64,000 nucleotides of DNA, from contig NZ_RCIO01000002.1 in NCBI RefSeq assembly GCF_004000235.1, positions 761,501-825,500 on the forward strand, given 5' to 3'. Source of the DNA: Mesorhizobium sp. Z1-4 (lineage in GTDB: Bacteria > Pseudomonadota > Alphaproteobacteria > Rhizobiales > Rhizobiaceae). Below are positions 45,143-52,745 of this stretch, piece after piece. Made by a program: the position numbers and the translations under genes. The notes under the pieces were generated by a model, which worked only from the letters and a program-made list of their open reading frames with translations, did not search any database and was not told the origin of the DNA. How positions within the stretch are numbered: the first letter of the stretch is position 1; each line of letters begins with the position of its first letter.

Positions 45143-48100
45143 ATGCGCTTCTTCTCCTACAAGAACCGGCCGGTCCATCTGGGGCCGTTTCCTCTGGAAA
45201 GGCTCGCGCGCAGCGACCGGGCCGTCGACCTGAAGCAGCTTCCGGAAGCCGAGGCGCTGTCATTCGATCATCCGGACCCGCGTTCCATGTCGCATGCGAT
45301 GGGCCGCTTCATGGGCATGTTCGATACCGTGCGCGACGGGGCAATAGTTCATGGCGAAGCGGAAGTACCGGCCGATCCAGGCGAGCGCGCCCGACACATG
45401 AAGGCAGCCGGCTACTATTTCGATGCCGCCATGGTGGGCGTGGCTCAACTGGAAGACGATCATTTTCTGACCGCGCCATACCGGAACCCGATGATCGACC
45501 AGCTCAAGCAGGAGCTGGAAGCGGGCGGACCGAAGTCGTTTGCGGCTGGTATCGACGCGATCTATGCCGATATTCTGGAGTCCGCGCGTGCCAAACTGGA
45601 GCCGGTCAGGCACCATACGCATGCGGTCGTCTTCCTTGTCGAACATACACGCGAACCGCGAAAAGATGAGCCCGGGACCGAGTGGTTTCGCGGTATCCAG
45701 CCGCAGCGCGCGGCGCTTTTGAGCGCCAACTGCGCGGTCGTTCTGGCCAATTATCTGCGCATGCTTGGCTTCGAGGCGCGCGCCCACACCGCAACCACGT
45801 CGGAAATCGACCTGCGCCGGCTTGCGGTTTCGGCAGGGCTTGCCGGCGTCAACGGCAGTGCAGAAATCGAAAACGCCTTTGTCGGCCGGCGTTTCGGCCT
45901 CGCTGCCATAACCACGACGATGGCCATGGAACCCGATGCGCCGCTCGCGGCAGAGGGCGGGCGCAACGGGCTGCGTTCGCACGGTCCTTCGTGGTGGGTC
46001 GGCAAAGGTACGGCGCGCAAGCAGTCAACGGCCGAGCCTTTTCACGACCGCGAATTCCGCATGGGGCCTTACCCTTTCGAGACGATCCGGCGGCGCGACG
46101 AGCCGACGACTTTCATCGACGAGGAGCGTGTGCCGCGCTTCCCGAAGCGGGCGGACTTTTTTGCCCGGGCGCTGTTCGGCGATATGGGCAAGTCGGTCCA
46201 GGAAGCGGCCAAGGGCGGCATGTATGTGATGAAGAGCCCTATCGGCGCCTGCGCCAGGCGTGCGCTGGGGGCGTTGCTGCTGCTTCAGTTCGGTGATGCC
46301 CGTGGGCCGGTTGCGCCCGAGACGCATGATCCCAAACGCAATGCCGAAAACCTCAAGGCTTCAGCCTATTTTCTGTCCAGCGATGCGGTGGGCCTGTCAC
46401 GCGTGCCGGAGTGGGCGTATTACTCGCACGACGCCGGTGGCAATCCGATTACGCCATATCACGACAACGGCATTTCGATCCTGATCGACCAGGGTCACGA
46501 GACCATGGAAGGCGCCAGCGGCGACGACTGGATTTCGGTCGCACAGTCGATGCGCGCCTATCTGCGCTTTTCGCTGCTCGGAGGCGTTGTGGCCGAGCAG
46601 GTTCGGCGGCTGGGTTATTCGGCGCGTGTGCACTCGGTCATCGATGGCGACGTGCTGCAGCCGCCGCTTCTGCTCCTGTCGGGCCTGGGCGAGGTCAGCA
46701 GGATCGGCGAGGTTATCCTCAACCCCTATCTTGGGCCGCGCCTGAAATCGGGCGTTGTCACCACCTCGATGCCGATGGACCATGACCGGCCGATCGATTT
46801 CGGGCTGCAGACCTTCTGCAACAACTGCAACAAATGCGCCCGCGAATGCCCGTCCGGTGCCATCACCGCCGGTCCCAAGCTGATGTATAACGGCTATGAG
46901 ATCTGGAAATCGGATGCGGAGAAGTGTGCCCGCTACCGGCTCACGAATTCGGCTGGCGGCATGTGCGGGCGGTGCATGAAGACCTGCCCGTGGAACCTCG
47001 AGGGGCTGTTTTCCGACGCCGCATTCAGGCGCATGGCCATCAGCTTTCCCAAGAGCGCGCGCATCCTTGCCGAGCTGGACGACCGTCTCGGCCATGGCTC
47101 GATCAATCCGGTCAAGAAATGGTGGTGGGACATCGAATTGTCGCAGACCGAAGGGCGCTATCTGAAGGCGGGGGCCGTGAACGAACGCGGGCTCAATGTC
47201 GATATCGATCTGCGCTACGAGGACCAGACGCTTGCCGTCTACCCGGCCGACGTCATGCCGCGGCCTTACCCGGTTGTTCAGCCGCTCGACCGCGAAGAAG
47301 GCATCAAACGTTATCGTTCGATGCTGACGCCGGATGAGTATCGCGAAAGGCTCGATCGCGGCGAAACGTCGGATCTCGTGCCTGCCCGCGCGCCCGAGGG
47401 CGATGAGAGGCCGCCGGTGTTTCCGGTTGTCATCAGCAAACGCGAAGACCTGTCGCCGGATGTCGTGCGGTTCGAGCTTTCGGCTGTAAACGGCCAGCCG
47501 TTGCCGCGCTTCGATGCCGGCGCACACGTCGATGTGGTGATTGCGCCCGAATATCAGCGGCAATATTCCCTTGCCGGCGACCCGGCTGACAACGGGCGTT
47601 ACGTGCTCGGTATCCAGCGGGAGTCAAAGGGGCGCGGCGGCTCGCTGCTGATGCATCGGGTCTTCCGTGAAGGCCGCCGGATTTTCATCTCCGATCCGCG
47701 CAACCACTTTCCGCTCGATGAAAGCGCTGAATTCTCGGTGCTCATGGCCGGCGGCATCGGCGTGACGCCGCTGATCACCATGGCACACCGCCTGCATGCG
47801 CTGGGCCGCCCGTTCACCTTCCACTACAGCGCGGCAACACGCGAAGGGTGCGGTTTTGCGGGCGAAGTGGAGGCCGCGCCCTGGGCCGACAAGGTCACCT
47901 GTCACTTCTCGCGCGAGAGCGGCCGGGCAGACCTCGCCAGGACCATTCCGGCGTTCCGTCCAGGCATGAAACTCTACACATGCGGCAGCGACCGCTACAT
48001 GGACGCGGTCTTCGAGGCGGCGCGCAACAATGGCTGGCCGGAAGAAGCGCTCAGCCGCGAGTATTTCACCGTTCCCGAGCCGCCCGACTACGTCAACACG

Positions 48101-48364
48101 CCTTTCCTGATCGAACTGACGAAGACGGGCCGTACCATCGAGGTGTCGGCCGAAAAGTCGGCGACCGATGTGCTTGCCGAGAACGGGATACCGATATCGA
48201 CCAAATGTTCGGACGGGATTTGCGGCGTATGCGCCTGCAACTACTCCGGCGGCGAGGTCGAGCATCGCGACTATGTTCTTTCGGCAAAGGAACGCCAGAG
48301 CCGGATCGTGCTGTGCTGCTCAAGGGCCTTAGAGGAAGGCGGAACGATCAAAGTCGATCTGTGA
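45143..48364 (+). CDS. rdhA: Self-sufficient reductive dehalogenase with fused NAD(P)H reductase
   Basis: A 1073-residue fusion. Residues 1 to about 620 are a cobalamin-dependent RdhA core without Tat signal, so cytoplasmic and catabolic. Two [4Fe-4S] clusters are supplied by Cys559, 562, 565, 569 and Cys595, 608, 611, 615. Tyr426-Tyr427 (EWAYYSHDAGG) falls at the position of the catalytic Tyr that I recall for Nitratireductor NpRdhA (Tyr426). The first 290 residues repeat the layout of the catalytic half (LGPFPLE and MGPYPFE; MKAAGYYF and LKASAYFL), an old internal duplication. Residues from about 740 form an FAD domain (RQYSLAG at 806), an NAD(P) domain (GGIGVTPL at 870) and a plant-type [2Fe-2S] domain (Cys1022, 1027, 1030, 1058). 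The fusion resembles BhbA, which debrominates hydroxybenzoates. The real substrate is unknown. Confidence 0.93.
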   Translation: MRFFSYKNRPVHLGPFPLERLARSDRAVDLKQLPEAEALSFDHPDPRSMSHAMGRFMGMFDTVRDGAIVHGEAEVPADPGERARHMKAAGYYFDAAMVGVAQLEDDHFLTAPYRNPMIDQLKQELEAGGPKSFAAGIDAIYADILESARAKLEPVRHHTHAVVFLVEHTREPRKDEPGTEWFRGIQPQRAALLSANCAVVLANYLRMLGFEARAHTATTSEIDLRRLAVSAGLAGVNGSAEIENAFVGRRFGLAAITTTMAMEPDAPLAAEGGRNGLRSHGPSWWVGKGTARKQSTAEPFHDREFRMGPYPFETIRRRDEPTTFIDEERVPRFPKRADFFARALFGDMGKSVQEAAKGGMYVMKSPIGACARRALGALLLLQFGDARGPVAPETHDPKRNAENLKASAYFLSSDAVGLSRVPEWAYYSHDAGGNPITPYHDNGISILIDQGHETMEGASGDDWISVAQSMRAYLRFSLLGGVVAEQVRRLGYSARVHSVIDGDVLQPPLLLLSGLGEVSRIGEVILNPYLGPRLKSGVVTTSMPMDHDRPIDFGLQTFCNNCNKCARECPSGAITAGPKLMYNGYEIWKSDAEKCARYRLTNSAGGMCGRCMKTCPWNLEGLFSDAAFRRMAISFPKSARILAELDDRLGHGSINPVKKWWWDIELSQTEGRYLKAGAVNERGLNVDIDLRYEDQTLAVYPADVMPRPYPVVQPLDREEGIKRYRSMLTPDEYRERLDRGETSDLVPARAPEGDERPPVFPVVISKREDLSPDVVRFELSAVNGQPLPRFDAGAHVDVVIAPEYQRQYSLAGDPADNGRYVLGIQRESKGRGGSLLMHRVFREGRRIFISDPRNHFPLDESAEFSVLMAGGIGVTPLITMAHRLHALGRPFTFHYSAATREGCGFAGEVEAAPWADKVTCHFSRESGRADLARTIPAFRPGMKLYTCGSDRYMDAVFEAARNNGWPEEALSREYFTVPEPPDYVNTPFLIELTKTGRTIEVSAEKSATDVLAENGIPISTKCSDGICGVCACNYSGGEVEHRDYVLSAKERQSRIVLCCSRALEEGGTIKVDL

Positions 48365-48375
48365 CCGGCGAGGGT

Positions 48376-49275
48376 TTACCTCAAGTCCTCGCTGGCAATC
48401 GTGACCGGATCGATCGCCTCGCCCTTCAGACCACGCCGTTGAAGGGTGAGCCGCCAGGCGCCCGGTTTCCCGTCGATGTCGAACAGATTGTACTGTGCAG
48501 CCGGTTTCGAACTACCGGGGCCCTGACCGGCGGCCGCCACACCGACGACCGGAACACGCCCGTCTTTGCCCGCGATCCAGTGAGTTGTGGCAAGATGGGT
48601 GTGTCCGTGTATGACCAGTTCCGCCCCGGCCTTGCGCAGCACCTTCTGAAACCGCCGAATGCCGTAGAGCCGTTTGTGCGTTGCCGTGGCGCCCCGCACG
48701 GGCGGGTGGTGGATCATGATGACGCGAAAGAGGTTCTCCGCGCCGGCTTTTTCGAGCAGTTCCGCAAGGCCCCTGGCCTGCTCGGACGAAAATGAGCCGC
48801 TCGCCATAAACGGCGCAGTCGCCACAGCGGATGAAACGCCGATAACCGCAAGCGGGCCGCGCCTTTGCAGGTAGGGAAAGCCGTGCCGGGTGGTGATTGC
48901 CGGCGCCATGTCGGCACGCATCCATTTGTCCCAGGTGCGGCAGGCGCGTTCGAGCGCGCCCGGCACATAGGCGTCGTGGTTGCCCGGAACGACTGAAACA
49001 CCATGCGACGGGCCGAGCGATTCGAGCCACAGCTGTGCCATTTCGAGTTCCGCGTCCAGGGCGAGATTGACCAGATCGCCGGTTATCGCGACGTGGTCGG
49101 GTTCGAAGGAAGCCATGTCGGACAGCAGCCGCTCGGTCACACCCTCATGCAGGTTGCGGCGGCGGTTGCGCTGCCAGTTGATGTATCCCGTGATCCGCTT
49201 TGATGCGAGCTGGCGATAGGTTACACCGGGCAGGGGTCCAAGATGGATATCGGAGAGATGGGCAAGCCGGAACAT
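48376..49275 (-). CDS. Metallophosphoesterase
   Basis: A 299-residue calcineurin-type phosphoesterase. Motifs in order are LSDIHLG, TGDLVN, PGNHD, MIHHPP and HGHTH, which bind two metal ions. There is no signal peptide, so it is probably cytoplasmic. The family includes cAMP phosphodiesterases and DNA or lipid phosphatases, and the substrate cannot be assigned. It is convergent with rdhA, 11 bp from its stop, and divergent from the NUDIX gene. Confidence 0.9.
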   Translation of the reverse strand: MFRLAHLSDIHLGPLPGVTYRQLASKRITGYINWQRNRRRNLHEGVTERLLSDMASFEPDHVAITGDLVNLALDAELEMAQLWLESLGPSHGVSVVPGNHDAYVPGALERACRTWDKWMRADMAPAITTRHGFPYLQRRGPLAVIGVSSAVATAPFMASGSFSSEQARGLAELLEKAGAENLFRVIMIHHPPVRGATATHKRLYGIRRFQKVLRKAGAELVIHGHTHLATTHWIAGKDGRVPVVGVAAAGQGPGSSKPAAQYNLFDIDGKPGAWRLTLQRRGLKGEAIDPVTIASEDLR

Positions 49276-49339
49276 TGGTCCTTTCTAGTGGCAGGACGGG
49301 CAAACACAATCCATTCAGAAGGGATCGGGTTCACCCGCA

Positions 49340-49837
49340 ATGGCTGAGCAGGACTTGCCGCGAAAGGCGCCGGCGATCTGGTCCGGGTTCCGCAGAAGGC
49401 TTTTTCATCTTCTGTTTCTCATCCGCCGCCCGATGACGTTCGGTGTGCGCGGGCTGGTGCTCAACCGCGAGACAAACAGCGTCTTCCTCGTAAAGCACAC
49501 CTATGTGCCCGGGTTCCAACTGCCTGGCGGCGGCGTCGAAACCGGCGAGACAGCGCTTGAGGCCCTGGAGCGCGAATTGCGCGAGGAAGGCAACATTCGC
49601 CTCATTGCACGGCCCGAACTGAAGTCGGTTCATTTCAACCGCCACGCCAGCAAACGTGACCACGTTCTGCTCTATCTCATCACGGGCTTCTCGCTGGAGG
49701 GCGCCAAGCGCGCCGACCGGGAAATTGCCGAGGCGGGGTTCTTTCCAATCTCCGATCTGCCGGCGGACACCACCCTCGGCACGCGGCGGCGCATCGCAGA
49801 AATTCTGGATGGCGAGGATGCATCTCCCTACTGGTAA
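49340..49837 (+). CDS. NUDIX hydrolase
   Basis: A 165-residue NUDIX protein with the Nudix box GGGVETGETALEALERELRE followed by EGN. A basic, hydrophobic N-terminus (WSGFRRRLFHLLFLIRRP) could touch the membrane. It hydrolyses a nucleoside-diphosphate-linked compound; which one cannot be read from the sequence. It is the last gene before a low-GC stretch. Confidence 0.9.
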   Translation: MAEQDLPRKAPAIWSGFRRRLFHLLFLIRRPMTFGVRGLVLNRETNSVFLVKHTYVPGFQLPGGGVETGETALEALERELREEGNIRLIARPELKSVHFNRHASKRDHVLLYLITGFSLEGAKRADREIAEAGFFPISDLPADTTLGTRRRIAEILDGEDASPYW

Positions 49838-50086
49838 TGGTTTGATAACGGCGATTTGAGTGAATTGCCTCGGGACTGTCGCAATTGCGAACCTAGATAC
49901 GGTTTCGGGAGATTACACCTTGGAACAAATCGTTATTGATCTCAGTCACACGCAGCGACGGCCCATCGTCCTCTGGACGCCGTGGGGTCCGGTGCCGGTT
50001 GAGAAGAAATCAACCAGAACCGAGCGCACAGCGTTTCGGCGTCCAAGTTATACCTCAAAACTCCCTAGCAACATGAATAATTCGAG
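49838..50086. other. Low-GC gap left of the tail-collar gene
   Basis: 249 bp, AT-richer than the surroundings, with no gene that I support. An 83-codon frame at 49860-50111 has no recognisable feature and overlaps the tail-collar gene. Confidence 0.4.
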
Positions 50087-50635
50087 TTACCTCCCAAGGA
50101 ATACAATATAGTTGATATACGAATTTTTCGGACGAGTTTCGTTCGTTATTCTACCCGTCGAGCCCTCGGTTGCGCTGATGCTAAACCCGTATTCTCCTTC
50201 TTTGTAGCCATGAGGGTGGCCTACAGCTGGTTGGTGACCGGCTGATTTTACACTTGCTAGTGCGTGTTGATGCTCCTGATAAGCATCTTCTTGCACCGAA
50301 CCAACCTCTGTACCCTTCGCGCCTCCGTTGGTTCCATACCTGCCGTCCGAGTCAGGGTCGCGCCCAGCCGAGTTGCTGCCAGTTGGGTTATCAACACCAC
50401 GCAAGAATCTACCTCGGTAATCAGGGACATTGAACGTGTTGGTTTGATCGCCAACGCCGTAGATTGTCCCGATTACCTCAAATCCCGGTAATTCTCTTGA
50501 AACCTCGCTACCGTCGCAAAGATACCAGCCGTGTTTTTTCAGTTCCGATGTATCTTCGCTTCTAATGCGCCCTGCATAGGGAAGTACCAGACCATAGGGG
50601 AATCGGACTTCGGATGCCATTCTGGTAGCAGTCAT
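50087..50635 (-). CDS. Phage tail-collar domain protein
   Basis: A 182-residue protein with the tail-collar pattern: GWYLCDGSEVSR, IGTIYGVGDQTNTFNVPDYR then GRFLRGVDN, a His-rich middle (HQHALASVKSAGHQPAVGHP) and the end NETRPKNSYINYIV found in tail fibres and microcystin-dependent proteins. AAGGAGG precedes the ATG at 50635. Codon use is AT-richer than the neighbours. No other phage gene is adjacent, so it is an isolated gene, probably acquired by transfer. It might be a remnant of a tail fibre or a component of a phage-like particle. Confidence 0.85.
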   Translation of the reverse strand: MTATRMASEVRFPYGLVLPYAGRIRSEDTSELKKHGWYLCDGSEVSRELPGFEVIGTIYGVGDQTNTFNVPDYRGRFLRGVDNPTGSNSAGRDPDSDGRYGTNGGAKGTEVGSVQEDAYQEHQHALASVKSAGHQPAVGHPHGYKEGEYGFSISATEGSTGRITNETRPKNSYINYIVFLGR

Positions 50636-50931
50636 TCGGTGCCTCCTTAAATAACAACTTAAAATACTATAACTAAATTTGAGTCAGTAAGAAAATAGCA
50701 TGATGGCAAGTGACGGTTTCAAGTCTATTTTCTTTTGCAAATACAAATGGTTGGTATTTATGAGAAAAATGCGGATCGAGCTGGAAACTTGAGTGCGTCC
50801 AGGTTCTGGAATGGGGTTCTGGTACCTGCACAACACGGGCGCAATGCAGAACTCAGGGCGTTATGTAGTCAACTTCTGAGGCAGAATTTTCCCAGCGCCT
50901 GAGGTCAATCGGTGAGCTTGCGGGTAGGAAC
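50636..50931. other. Low-GC gap right of the tail-collar gene
   Basis: 296 bp, strongly AT-rich in the first 130 bp (TTAAATAACAACTTAAAATA) and near chromosome average afterwards. No gene is seen. It probably contains the promoter of the tail-collar gene and the right boundary of the acquired segment. Confidence 0.4.
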
Positions 50932-51921
50932 TCAGGCCGCTGCATTCAGGCGCGCTCTGTCGTGGGGTGCGTTGAAATCAAGCTCCGGCCCGAGAGGAAC
51001 GATGCGCGTCGGGTTCACGCTCTCGTGGCTCGCGTAATAGTGGTGTTTGATGTGATGCATGTTCACCGTCTCGGCAATTCCCGGCATCTGGTAGAGTTCA
51101 CGCAGGTAGTTTGAAAGGTTCGGGTAGTCGCCGATCCGCTGCCGGTTGCATTTGAAGTGCGAATAGTAGACCGCGTCGAAGCGGATGAGCGTGGTAAACA
51201 GCCGCCAGTCGGCCTCGGTGAGCGTGTCTGCGACCAGGTAGCGGCCCGCCGCAAGCCTGCCCTCGACGACATCGAGTGCTTTGAAGAGTTCGCCATAGGC
51301 CTCTTCATAGGCTTCCTGCGTCGTTGCGAAGCCTGTGCGGTAAACGCCATTGTTGATTGCGCCGTAGACGAGGTCGTTAACCGCGTCGATGTCTGACCGA
51401 AGCGGCTCGGGGTAGAAATCGATCGACCCGTCGCCCCACTCGTCGAAAGCGCTGTTGAGCATCCGGATAATCTCGGACGATTCGTTGGAAACGATCGTTT
51501 CCTCATTGCGGTCCCAGAGCACCGGCACCGTCACACGCCCGGAATAGGCGGGGTCCGCCCGGGTGTAGATCTGGTGCAGAAATTCGCTGCCGTAGAGAGG
51601 ATCGCCCGTGGCGCCGTCGCCAGCCTCGAATGTCCATCCGTCATCGCCCATGAAATGGTGAACCGCCGATACAGAGATGACGTCTTCAAGCTTCTTCAGC
51701 TTGCGCAATATCAACGTGCGGTGGGCCCATGGGCAGGCATGGGAGACGTAGAGATGGTAACGGCCCGGTTCGGCTTTGAAGCCGCGTTCGCGCCCTTGGG
51801 CCGGCTTTCCGTCTGCTGTAACCCAGTCGCGCCACTGCGATTGCGAGCGAACAAAGCGTCCGCCGCTTTTCTTGGTGTTGATCCAGCCCTTCTGCCAGAC
51901 GCCGTCTACGAGCATACCCAT
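50932..51921 (-). CDS. Glutathionyl-hydroquinone reductase (Xi-class GST)
   Basis: A 329-residue Xi-class glutathione transferase. The catalytic Cys is in SHACPWAHRTLILRKL, the glutathione-binding region contains TVPVLWDRNEETIVSNESSE and the C-terminal helix domain TLTEADWRLFTTLIRFDAVY. Members (YqjG, EcmB, PcpF) reduce glutathionyl-hydroquinones back to hydroquinone and glutathione. PcpF does so in pentachlorophenol breakdown. Its nearness to the reductive dehalogenase may be meaningful. ATG at 51921 has AAGGA upstream; a longer reading starts at 51999. Confidence 0.92.
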   Translation of the reverse strand: MGMLVDGVWQKGWINTKKSGGRFVRSQSQWRDWVTADGKPAQGRERGFKAEPGRYHLYVSHACPWAHRTLILRKLKKLEDVISVSAVHHFMGDDGWTFEAGDGATGDPLYGSEFLHQIYTRADPAYSGRVTVPVLWDRNEETIVSNESSEIIRMLNSAFDEWGDGSIDFYPEPLRSDIDAVNDLVYGAINNGVYRTGFATTQEAYEEAYGELFKALDVVEGRLAAGRYLVADTLTEADWRLFTTLIRFDAVYYSHFKCNRQRIGDYPNLSNYLRELYQMPGIAETVNMHHIKHHYYASHESVNPTRIVPLGPELDFNAPHDRARLNAAA

Positions 51922-52199
51922 CGTGCCATCCTTTCGCTGGTCCGGATGTAGGCGAGCGGGACAATCGGCGAAAGGCGTCGCAGGTAAACTGACCGTCAAC
52001 AGCTATGTGCGTTCATCATGCCCAAAACATCCGATTGTGCGGCGGCATAAACGGTGTTAGTCACGCTGCGCTCGGTTTCCGGGGGACAGTATGGGCATCG
52101 CGAAGAGCTTCCTGCGACGACGAATGGGTGACCGCGCCTGAGGGCGCGAACGACAACGCGCGCCTTGCGCAAACCCTATTCGCGAACGGAAGCACTGCG

Positions 52200-52724
52200 A
52201 TGAGCATCACGGAAATCGTGTATCTGCCGGAAGACCCGGCGCATGATCCCGCAATCGAAGAAATCAACGCCGAAGCGTTTGGACCGGGCCGCTATACGCG
52301 GGCGGCCTATCGCATCCGCGAGGGCGGGCCGCACGATATGGAGCTATCCTTCGTAGCTGCAACTTCGGCCGGCGAAGTCGTGGGGTCGGTGCGAATGACG
52401 CATGTTTCGGCGGGCGCCGGCAGCGCTCTGCTGCTCGGTCCGCTTGCGGTGCGCCCGGCACACAAGAATGTCGGTATCGGGCGCAAACTCGTGAAGCTCG
52501 CGATTGAAGCCGCCAAAGCGGCGGGCCAAAGCGCCGTACTCCTGGTCGGGGATGCGCCTTATTACGGCCAGCTCGGTTTTGCCAGACTGGCGAACGGACA
52601 GATCATCATGCCCGGGCCGGTCGACCCCAACCGAATGCTTGGCCTCGAGATTGCCGACGGGGCGCTGGGCCAGCTCAAAGGCCCGCTGATCCACCGCAAT
52701 CTTGCGGGCCGCGCGCAAGCCTAG
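52200..52724 (+). CDS. GNAT-family N-acetyltransferase
   Basis: A 174-residue acetyltransferase. The acetyl-CoA loop is seen in LAVRPAHKNVGIGRKLVKLA and the following YYGQLGF is typical of the YhbS-like group. The substrate is unknown. ATG at 52200 has GGAAG eight bases upstream; the longer reading from 52005 includes non-conserved residues. It is convergent with the GMC oxidoreductase. Confidence 0.87.
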   Translation: MSITEIVYLPEDPAHDPAIEEINAEAFGPGRYTRAAYRIREGGPHDMELSFVAATSAGEVVGSVRMTHVSAGAGSALLLGPLAVRPAHKNVGIGRKLVKLAIEAAKAAGQSAVLLVGDAPYYGQLGFARLANGQIIMPGPVDPNRMLGLEIADGALGQLKGPLIHRNLAGRAQA

Positions 52725-52745
52725 GCCTTCCTTTGCCGCAAATTC

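Noticed and set aside
49860-50111. 83-codon frame left of the tail-collar gene
   Set aside because: No ribosome site, no recognisable features, and it runs into the end of the oppositely oriented collar gene.
49838-50931. Prophage or integrative element
   Set aside because: Only one phage-type gene is present; no integrase, terminase, capsid gene or att repeats were found.
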